DNA of 5,618 nt from Thermoplasmata archaeon (GTDB taxonomy: Archaea > Thermoplasmatota > Thermoplasmata > Lutacidiplasmatales > UBA184): contig JASHUL010000029.1 in the NCBI GenBank assembly GCA_030039995.1, positions 1-5,618 of the forward strand, in the 5' to 3' direction. Below the pieces are notes generated by a model. That model saw only the letters and a list, made by a program, of their open reading frames with translations. It was not told the DNA's origin and made no database searches. A program made the position numbers and the translations under genes. This document shows positions 1 to 5,202 of the stretch, piece after piece; within the stretch, counting starts at the first letter, position 1; the number at the start of each line of letters is the position of its first letter.

Positions 1-578
1 ACCGGGCGGCCGGCACTCTTCCGCATCTCTTTCACGACCTGACCGCGGGCCAGGAACTCGCCATTCGGGAGATCGTCGGGATGCGCAAACCGGTGCTCGC
101 TTCCTTGCCCGGGGTCGCGGCCGGCGGGGGGCTGTCGCTCGCGCTCGCCGCGGATTGGAGGATCGCGGCGGACGGCGCCGTGCTCGTCCCCGCATTCCCT
201 GGGCTGGGAGCCGTTCCCGACGGGGGTCTGACGTACTTTCTGCCGCACTTCCTAGGCATCGGGTTGGCGCAGGAGGTCCTCTTCACCAACGCGCGCATCC
301 CCGCCGCGCGCGCCCGAGAGCTGGGCCTCGTCCACGAGGTAGTTCCCGCCGACGACCTGCGCCGCCGCACCGCCGAGCGGGCCCGGGAGCTCGCCGAGGG
401 CCCGACGTTCGCGTACGGCTGGATGAAGCGCCTGATGGTCTCGGCGTTCAGCGAGAGCCTCGAGAGCCAGATGATGCTCGAGCGGCGGGGCGCGGTCGAG
501 GCCGCGGAGGGGACGGAGCTCCCGGAGGGGATCCGCGCCTTCCGTGAGAAACGGCCCCCGCGGTTCGGGCCGGTCTAG
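1..578 (+). CDS. Enoyl-CoA hydratase/isomerase family protein (crotonase fold), 5'-truncated by the window edge
   Basis: The reading frame is open from base 3 and ends at TAG 576-578, giving 191 residues of a family that is usually about 260 long, so roughly the first quarter lies outside. The crotonase core is clear. KPVLASLPGVAAGGG (about 29-43) forms the oxyanion-hole region, and VPDGGLTYFLP (71-81) and ARELGLVHEVVP (104-115) follow. The C-terminus GIRAFREKRPPRF is typical of the family. The two glutamates of classical hydratases (rat ECHS1 Glu144 and Glu164) are replaced by Ser45 and Ala64. Asp73 in VPDGG instead matches the catalytic acid of PaaG-type isomerases. I therefore infer a double-bond isomerase or PaaG-like enzyme acting on an acyl-CoA in the cytoplasm rather than a plain hydratase; the substrate is unknown. 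It converges on the acetyltransferase gene and has no evident link to the nuo genes. Confidence 0.9.
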   Translation, partial: RAAGTLPHLFHDLTAGQELAIREIVGMRKPVLASLPGVAAGGGLSLALAADWRIAADGAVLVPAFPGLGAVPDGGLTYFLPHFLGIGLAQEVLFTNARIPAARARELGLVHEVVPADDLRRRTAERARELAEGPTFAYGWMKRLMVSAFSESLESQMMLERRGAVEAAEGTELPEGIRAFREKRPPRFGPV

Positions 579-628
579 CGCGCCCCGCGCCGTCGATACC
601 CCGGTCCCCGGCGCCGAGCGTCGCCCTT

Positions 629-647
629 CAGGTCGCGATGCGACTTC
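629..647. terminator. Small inverted repeat between convergent genes, possible transcription end signal
   Basis: GTCGC at 632-636 and GCGAC at 640-644 form a five-base-pair stem around a three-base loop. The stem extends by a G:U and an A:T pair to 630-646. It lies in the 82-base gap where the crotonase gene and the acetyltransferase gene converge, so it could help end either transcript. There is no T-tract on either strand, so neither a bacterial intrinsic terminator nor an archaeal U-rich terminator is well supported. I see nothing else in this gap. Confidence 0.2.
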
Positions 648-660
648 GGTCCCGTCGGGT

Positions 661-1278
661 TTACGACGGCGGCTCCCACCCGGGGGCAAGGAACGCTTTC
701 AGTCGTTCTCGGACGGCCGGCCACTCCGAGGCGAGGATGCTGAAGTAGACGGACGAGCGCCGATGACCGTCGGGGAGGAGCACGTCCTCGCGCAACACGC
801 CCTCGCGCACCGCGCCGAGCCGGGCGATGGCGCGCTGTGACCGCTCGTTCCGCAGGTCGGTCTGCAGTTGCACCCGGTGCGCCGATTCGACGTCGAAGGC
901 GTGGCCGAGCATCAACAGCTTCGCCTCGGTGTTGATCGGGGTGCGCCAGAGGTCCGGGTCGATCAGCGTCCCGCCGATCTCCACGGTGTCGTCCGCCCGT
1001 TCGATGCGGAGGAACCGGGTCATCCCGACCAGACGGTGAGACCGGAGAAGGCGCGTGACGAACGGCAGGTCGGTCCCGCGGTCTTGGGCGTCGAGCAGGC
1101 CGCGGACCACCTCGGCGACCCTCGCCGGAGCGTCGAGCGGACCGGTCCGCAGATAGCGCGTCACTTCGGGCCGGCGCACGATCGGCCCGAGCTCCGCGGC
1201 GTCGGCCGACCGGAGCGGTGTCAGTTCGACGTAGCGGCCCGTGAGAGTGATCGGGGGCCGGAAGCTCGTCTCTCGCAT
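661..1278 (-). CDS. GNAT family N-acetyltransferase, RimJ/RimL type (Acetyltransf_3)
   Basis: The protein has 205 residues, a normal length for the group. After an N-terminal strand (ITLTGRYVELTPLRSADA, about 10-27) comes the core: IGGTLIDPDLW at 101-111, then RTPINTEAKLLMLGHAFD (112-129), which fills the acetyl-CoA pyrophosphate-binding loop and helix. RVQLQTDLRNERSQRAIARL (135-154) is the usual Asn/Ser motif followed by LGA and EGVLR. The C-terminus (SSVYFSILASEWPAVRERL) is also typical. The RTPINTEA variant in place of the common GxGxG/A loop is normal in this subgroup, whose members acetylate amino groups of proteins or small molecules; the substrate cannot be predicted. ATG at 1276-1278 is the first start codon of a frame that stays open well upstream. 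No Shine-Dalgarno precedes it, so a leaderless transcript is possible. It is divergent from nuoA and appears unrelated to it. Confidence 0.9.
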   Translation of the reverse strand: MRETSFRPPITLTGRYVELTPLRSADAAELGPIVRRPEVTRYLRTGPLDAPARVAEVVRGLLDAQDRGTDLPFVTRLLRSHRLVGMTRFLRIERADDTVEIGGTLIDPDLWRTPINTEAKLLMLGHAFDVESAHRVQLQTDLRNERSQRAIARLGAVREGVLREDVLLPDGHRRSSVYFSILASEWPAVRERLKAFLAPGWEPPS

Positions 1279-1361
1279 CGCGTCGCGGCCGACGATTCGA
1301 GCGGGGATAACCCCGTGGGACCCCTCCTCCGCCGGCGAGACGTGCGCCGCGCCCCCTGAGG

Positions 1362-1369
1362 TTAAATAA
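1362..1369 (+). promoter_or_regulatory. Putative archaeal TATA box for the nuo operon
   Basis: TTAAATAA is an all-A/T octamer within strongly G+C-rich DNA, 48 bases upstream of the nuoA start codon. An archaeal TATA box about 25 bases before the transcript start would place initiation near 1390-1396, leaving a short leader that contains the Shine-Dalgarno at 1407-1412. The flanking bases give arms GTTA and TAAC around AA (1361-1370), so the element is nearly symmetric and could also serve the divergent acetyltransferase gene. No clear purine-rich BRE is visible just upstream, and no convincing bacterial -35/-10 pair was found. The assignment rests on position and composition. Confidence 0.55.
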
Positions 1370-1406
1370 CGTCAGGAGGTCACAAACGTACTACTCGGCG
1401 AGCGGC

Positions 1407-1412
1407 AGGAGG
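1407..1412 (+). promoter_or_regulatory. Ribosome binding site of nuoA
   Basis: AGGAGG is a full Shine-Dalgarno match, five bases before ATG at 1418. It fixes the nuoA start. Confidence 0.8.
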
Positions 1413-1417
1413 CACCG

Positions 1418-1783
1418 ATGGAAGCGGGCGTTACGACGTTCCTGGTTTTCGCGTTGGTCGCCGCCGCGTTCGGCGTCGGATCGATCGTCGCGAACCGCGT
1501 GCTGGGCGCGAAGCGACGCCGGTCGTACCTCCAGCGGACGACGTACGAGTGCGGGGAAGAAGCCGAGGGCGAGGCCCAGATCGACTTTCCGACCCAGCAC
1601 TACACCTTCGCCATCGTCTTCGTCGCGGTCGACGTCCTCGGGTTCATCCTCGCGCTCTGGGGCCTCACGTTCCGTGGGGTCAACTCGAGCTGGTACCCCG
1701 TCTTCATCGCCGTCGCGTTCACCGCGCTCGCGATCACCGGCATCTATTACGCGCTCAGCGGCGAGAAGAGGTGGGTGGTGTGA
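1418..1783 (+). CDS. nuoA: NADH-quinone oxidoreductase subunit A (complex I membrane subunit, ND3 homologue)
   Basis: This small membrane subunit of complex I sits beside NuoH and helps close the quinone cavity. It has 121 residues, which is the usual length, and three hydrophobic segments (about 5-28, 63-84 and 92-113). The loop between the first two carries YECG (43-46), the family signature; Cys45 matches the ND3 loop cysteine used as a marker of the active/deactive switch in mitochondrial complex I. The second helix should read like F-D-V-E-x-x-F-L-x-P-W-A, but here it reads VAVDVLGFILALWG. Asp72 is kept, while the conserved Glu is Leu74 and the following Pro is lost. ATG at 1418 is chosen because of the strong AGGAGG at 1407-1412. 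This is the first gene of the cluster, and its stop codon overlaps the nuoB GTG start. Confidence 0.92.
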   Translation: MEAGVTTFLVFALVAAAFGVGSIVANRVLGAKRRRSYLQRTTYECGEEAEGEAQIDFPTQHYTFAIVFVAVDVLGFILALWGLTFRGVNSSWYPVFIAVAFTALAITGIYYALSGEKRWVV

Positions 1784-2400
1784 CGACGCCGACCGTCCAA
1801 CTGGCCCCGCCGAAGCCGGCCGCGAAGGACGGTTTCGAGCTCGCGGGGGAGCTGCCCATGGCGACGCAAGCCGCGGTGCCGTTCATTGAGATCGAGACCC
1901 TGCGGGCCAAGGAATTCCTGCCCGCGGCCCGGGAGGCGCTGACGAGCCTGATCGCCGAGCAGGGCCAGGCGAAGGTGATCCGGCCGGTCTTCAACTGGGC
2001 CGGTCGGAACTCGCTGTTCCCGCTGCACTGGGGACTCGCCTGCTGCGCGATCGAGTTCGCGGCGGCGTTCGGCGCCCGATGGGACGCCGAGCGGTTCGGC
2101 GTCGTGCCCCGCTCCTCCCCCCGCCAGTGCGACCTGATGATCGTGAACGGCACGGTCACCTGGAAGGTCGCCCACAAGCTGATCACGCTCTACGAGCAGA
2201 TGCCCGAGCCCAAGTGGGTGATCGCGATGGGGAACTGCGCGACCGGCGGAGGTCCGTTCCGGACCGCGTACTCCGTCGTCCCGGGGGTCGACAAGCTCGT
2301 CCCGGTCGATGTCTACATCGCCGGTTGCCCTCCCCGACCCGAGGCGATGCTCGACGGGATCCTGAAGCTCGAGGAGCTTATCCGGGAGCGCAAGGAGTAG
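1780..2400 (+). CDS. nuoB: NADH-quinone oxidoreductase subunit B (cluster N2 subunit, PSST homologue)
   Basis: NuoB carries the terminal 4Fe-4S cluster N2, which passes electrons to quinone at the NuoB/NuoD interface. Starting at GTG 1780 the protein has 206 residues. The four expected N2 ligands are present: the adjacent Cys88 and Cys89 in LACCAIEF, Cys153 in GNCATGG and Cys183 in GCPPRPEA. RFGVVPRSSPRQ (105-116), YEQMPEPKWVIAMG (138-151) and VPVDVY (174-179) are standard family motifs. Cys117 replaces the usual Ala after SPRQ. The GTG start is preferred because GAGGTG at 1768-1773 lies six bases upstream and the start overlaps the nuoA stop as GTGA, implying coupled translation. ATG at 1858 (residue 27) is an alternative that would drop an Ala/Pro-rich N-terminal stretch and leave the conserved core intact. 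Confidence 0.95.
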   Translation: MTTPTVQLAPPKPAAKDGFELAGELPMATQAAVPFIEIETLRAKEFLPAAREALTSLIAEQGQAKVIRPVFNWAGRNSLFPLHWGLACCAIEFAAAFGARWDAERFGVVPRSSPRQCDLMIVNGTVTWKVAHKLITLYEQMPEPKWVIAMGNCATGGGPFRTAYSVVPGVDKLVPVDVYIAGCPPRPEAMLDGILKLEELIRERKE

Positions 2401-2424
2401 GCGGCGGGCCGCCGAACGCACCCC

Positions 2425-2430
2425 AAGGAG
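2425..2430 (+). promoter_or_regulatory. Ribosome binding site deciding the GTG start of nuoC
   Basis: AAGGAG lies seven bases before GTG at 2438, in the 37-base gap after nuoB. It supports this non-ATG start. Confidence 0.7.
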
Positions 2431-2437
2431 TTTCGCG

Positions 2438-2914
2438 GTGCAGCCGGACGACCTTTCTCGAGCGCTCGGCCCGAAGTTGGGCGACGGGCTCCTCTCCGTC
2501 GAGGCGTTCCCGGGGACCGCCGGGCGGGTCCGCTTCCGCGCGGAGCGGGCGCTCGACCTGTTCCGGGCGGTCCGGGACGACCTCCACTTCGGCCACCTCT
2601 CGATGGTCGGGGGGATCGACTGGGTCGACCACCGCGAGGTGTTCTACGTCGCGTGGTCCGACGAGGCGAGGCAGTACGTGTTCCTGTCGGCGGACGTCCC
2701 CGCCACCGCGCCCCGGATCGAGAGCGCCTCCGCGGTCTGGCCGAGCGCCAACTGGCACGAGCGGGAGACGTGGGAGATGGTCGGGATCACGTTCGAGAAC
2801 CACCCCGACCTCCGCCATCTCCTGATGCCGGACGGCTACGTGTTCAACCCGTTGCTCCGGTCGTTCAAGCTCCACGAGCCCGAGGAGCTGGAGGTCAAGG
2901 CGCGCCATGTCTGA
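2438..2914 (+). CDS. nuoC: NADH-quinone oxidoreductase subunit C (30-kDa subunit homologue)
   Basis: This hydrophilic connecting subunit of the complex I peripheral arm packs against NuoD and carries no cofactor. It has 158 residues, a typical length for a stand-alone NuoC, so it is neither truncated nor fused to NuoD. The family signature is in the C-terminal half: WPSANWHERETWEMVGI (101-117), where the usual text is W..A.W.ERE..DMFGI, followed by FENHPDLRHLLMPDGY (119-134). The end of the signature usually reads PLRKDY and here is PLLRSFKL, a mild divergence. The N-terminal half (GRVRFRAERALDLFRAVRDD) forms the expected alpha/beta domain. GTG at 2438 has a good Shine-Dalgarno. The last eight bases overlap nuoD, which suggests translational coupling and balanced amounts of the two partners. 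Confidence 0.93.
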   Translation: MQPDDLSRALGPKLGDGLLSVEAFPGTAGRVRFRAERALDLFRAVRDDLHFGHLSMVGGIDWVDHREVFYVAWSDEARQYVFLSADVPATAPRIESASAVWPSANWHERETWEMVGITFENHPDLRHLLMPDGYVFNPLLRSFKLHEPEELEVKARHV

Positions 2915-4052
2915 GATGTGGATCAACATGGGGCCGCAGCACCCCATGACGCACGGTCTGTGGAACCTCCGGGTGAAGATCGACGGCGAGATGATCCTCG
3001 ACGTCGACCCCGAGATGGGCTACCTGCATCGCGGGATCGAGAAGATCAGCGAGGATCGGCACTACAACGAGGTCATCACGCTGATGGACCGGTGCTGCTA
3101 CGTCGCCGGCTTCGCGTGGGAGCACCTCTACATCCTGTCGGCCGAGGAGGCGCTGCACCTCCGACCTCCGGAGCGCGCGGAGTACCTTCGGGTGCTGTGT
3201 GACGAGTTCCAGCGGATCGGCTCGCACCTGATGTGGTACGCCGCGTTCGTCCAGGACTTGGGGCTGATGAGCCCGTTCCTCTACGGGATGCGGGACCGCG
3301 ACCTGGTCCTCGACCTGTTCCAGAGCTACACGGGCGCGCGGATGACGTACGAATACATGCGCGTCGGCGGCGTGCGCAACGACCTCCCGCCGGGGTTCTC
3401 CGACCAGGCCCGGAAGGTCCTCGACTGGCTCGACGCGCGGTTCCCCGAGTACGACCAGCTCTGCCTCGGTTCGACGATCTTCCGGGAGCGGTGCGACAAC
3501 TTGGGACTCCTGAAGGCGAGCGACTGCGTGGCGCACGGCGTCACCGGCCCGATGCTCCGGTCGGCGGGCATGAAGCGCGACCTGCGCAAGGACCGCCCGT
3601 ACGCGGCGTACGACCGGCTCGACTTCGAGGTGGCGGTCGCGGACGGCGCCGACGTGACCGCGCGCTACCTCGTGCGCATGGAGGAGATGCGGCAGTCGGT
3701 CCGCATCCTTCGCCAGGTCCTCGACTGGCTGGACCACCACCCCGGGCCGGTCCTCGCGGACCGGCTGCCCCGCTGGCTCGGCGCGCCGTACGCGCCGATC
3801 GGCAACGAGGGGTACCTCCTGAAGCGGAATTATCCGAAGGGCGTCGGCTTCTCGGCCGTCGAGGAGCCGCACGGCGAGGCCCAGGCGTACGTCGTGAACG
3901 ACGGCGGAGAGCACCCGTACCGCGTCAAGTTCCGCTCCCCGGTGTTCGCGAACATCAGCGCGGCCCGCCAGTACCTCGTCGGCTACCACGTCGCCGATAT
4001 CCCGCCGATCATGGGCAGCGTCGACGTCTGCGTCGGGGAGGTCGACCGGTAG
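2907..4052 (+). CDS. nuoD: NADH-quinone oxidoreductase subunit D (49-kDa subunit homologue)
   Basis: NuoD forms most of the quinone-binding pocket with NuoB and descends from the large subunit of [NiFe] hydrogenases. The 381-residue protein is complete, from GPQHPMTHG (9-17) and EMGYLHRGIEK (36-46) to the classic ending GEVDR. A constant offset of 22 aligns His16, Tyr65 and Asp117 with Thermus Nqo4 His38, Tyr87 and Asp139, the residues placed around the quinone headgroup, so the pocket looks functional. Other standard blocks are RVGGVRNDLP (152-161) and RSPVFANISA (353-362). Two oddities stand out: RCCY (62-65) where RLDY is usual, and DVCVGEVDR (373-381) where D-I-V-F-G-E-V-D-R is usual. ATG 2907 lies 11 bases after GGAGGT at 2890-2895 and overlaps nuoC. 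The gap to nuoH is only six bases, with no nuoE, nuoF or nuoG. Confidence 0.96.
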   Translation: MSEMWINMGPQHPMTHGLWNLRVKIDGEMILDVDPEMGYLHRGIEKISEDRHYNEVITLMDRCCYVAGFAWEHLYILSAEEALHLRPPERAEYLRVLCDEFQRIGSHLMWYAAFVQDLGLMSPFLYGMRDRDLVLDLFQSYTGARMTYEYMRVGGVRNDLPPGFSDQARKVLDWLDARFPEYDQLCLGSTIFRERCDNLGLLKASDCVAHGVTGPMLRSAGMKRDLRKDRPYAAYDRLDFEVAVADGADVTARYLVRMEEMRQSVRILRQVLDWLDHHPGPVLADRLPRWLGAPYAPIGNEGYLLKRNYPKGVGFSAVEEPHGEAQAYVVNDGGEHPYRVKFRSPVFANISAARQYLVGYHVADIPPIMGSVDVCVGEVDR

Positions 4053-4058
4053 GACCCC

Positions 4059-5189
4059 ATGGCGAGCGCGACCCTCTATTCCGTCTCGTACGACCTGTCG
4101 AGCGCGCTCCTCCACGGCCTCGGCTCGATCCTCCCGCCCGCGGCGGCGTCCGTCGTGACGAACTCGGACCTCATCGTCGGGCTCGCGGTGCTGATCTTCG
4201 CCGTGATCCTGCTCGCGGCGAGCATGATCAACACGATCGTGTTGATCTGGTGGGAACGCAAGCTGCTCGGCCGATTCATGGACCGCCGCGGCGCCATGCA
4301 CGTCGGCTACGCCGGATTGCTCCAGAACTTCGCGGACGGACTGAAACTGTTCCGCAAGAATACGTTCCAGCCCGAGGAGGCGGACGCCCTCGGGTTCTAC
4401 GGGGGCCCGCTCGCGTACATGGTGACGAGCCTGATCATCTTCGGGATCCTCCCGATCTCGAGCGGCTGGAACTCGGGCGCACTGCCCCTCACGCTCCTCC
4501 TCGCGCTCGCGGTCTTCTCGTTCGCGCCGCTGTTCATCTTCATCAGTGCGTGGTCGAGCAACAACAAGTACTCCCTCATGGGCGGAATGCGGTCCGCCGC
4601 GCAGATGATCGCCTACGAGGTGCCGATCCTCCTCGCGGTCGTCGCGGTGGTGATCGTCTCGGGCAGCTTCAACCTCACGACGATCGTTTACGAGCAGCAG
4701 AACTACTGGTTCTGGGGCCCGTTGGTCGTCGCGCTGATCGTCTTCGTCGCGGGCATGCTCGCGGAGATGGAACGGATCCCGTTCGACCTCCCCGAGGCCG
4801 AAGCGGAGCTGGTCGAGGGGTGGAACACCGAGTACGGCGGGATGCTCTTCGCGTTCTTCATGCTCGCGGACTACCTGCGCGCGCTGGTCGGCAGCATCCT
4901 CGTCGTCCTCCTGTTCCTCGGAGGCTGGACGATGCCGAGCTGGGTCCCGTCGGCCGCGACGTCGTTCCCGCTCGCGGGGATCGTCTGGTTCATGGTGAAG
5001 ACGTACATCGTCTTCGGGCTGTTCGTCTGGGTCCGCGCCTCGCTGCCCCGGGTCCGGACGGACCAGCTCCTCCGGGTCGGCTGGAACCGGATGATCCCGC
5101 TGTCGTTGCTCTCGATCTTCCTCGCGGCCGTCCTCGTCACGGTGAAGTGCCTCCCCGTGTTCGGCTGCGTCCCGTCCATGGGGGTCTAG
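4059..5189 (+). CDS. nuoH: NADH-quinone oxidoreductase subunit H (ND1 homologue, membrane anchor of the quinone channel)
   Basis: NuoH links the peripheral arm to the proton-pumping membrane arm and lines the quinone entry channel and the E-channel. The 376-residue protein has about eight hydrophobic helices, starting near residue 38 after a longer-than-usual N-terminal lead. Family motifs are WWERKLLGR (64-72), GLLQNFADGLKL (86-97), NNKYSLMGGMRSAAQMIAYE (168-187), ERIPFDLPEAEAELVEGWN (238-256) and RTDQLLRVGW (333-342). The key acids Glu187, Glu246, Glu248, Glu250, Glu253 and Glu258 are present. Changes from the common pattern are RGA for RGP (77-79), Asn101 where KE is usual, and Asp271 in ADY for AEY. 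Two cysteines (364 and 370) lie in the short C-terminal tail. ATG 4059 follows nuoD by six bases with only a weak GGTAGGA nearby, so translation probably depends on ribosomes finishing nuoD. Confidence 0.95.
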   Translation: MASATLYSVSYDLSSALLHGLGSILPPAAASVVTNSDLIVGLAVLIFAVILLAASMINTIVLIWWERKLLGRFMDRRGAMHVGYAGLLQNFADGLKLFRKNTFQPEEADALGFYGGPLAYMVTSLIIFGILPISSGWNSGALPLTLLLALAVFSFAPLFIFISAWSSNNKYSLMGGMRSAAQMIAYEVPILLAVVAVVIVSGSFNLTTIVYEQQNYWFWGPLVVALIVFVAGMLAEMERIPFDLPEAEAELVEGWNTEYGGMLFAFFMLADYLRALVGSILVVLLFLGGWTMPSWVPSAATSFPLAGIVWFMVKTYIVFGLFVWVRASLPRVRTDQLLRVGWNRMIPLSLLSIFLAAVLVTVKCLPVFGCVPSMGV

Positions 5190-5193
5190 CGAC

Positions 5194-5198
5194 GGAGG
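5194..5198 (+). promoter_or_regulatory. Ribosome binding site of nuoI
   Basis: GGAGG, followed by a further AG, lies four bases before ATG at 5203, in the 13-base gap after nuoH. It supports this start for the partial nuoI gene. Confidence 0.7.
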
Positions 5199-5202
5199 AG
5201 CC

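Noticed and set aside
1302..1315. CGGGG-ATAA-CCCCG inverted repeat upstream of the acetyltransferase gene; on the minus strand its loop (TTAT) lies about 30 bases before the ATG and could pass for a weak TATA box of a leaderless transcript
   Set aside because: A five-base-pair GC stem is common by chance in such DNA, and the A/T stretch is only four bases, so I do not list it as a promoter.
1858..2400. A shorter nuoB starting at ATG 1858
   Set aside because: GTG 1780 has a better-matched GAGGTG Shine-Dalgarno at good spacing and overlaps the nuoA stop as GTGA, as expected for coupled genes. The shorter form remains possible.
3415..3730. A 16-base direct repeat at 3415-3430 and 3715-3730 inside nuoD, exactly 300 bases apart
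   Set aside because: Both copies encode the short helix text VLDWLD with the same preferred codons. There is no wider similarity around them, so chance and codon bias explain it.
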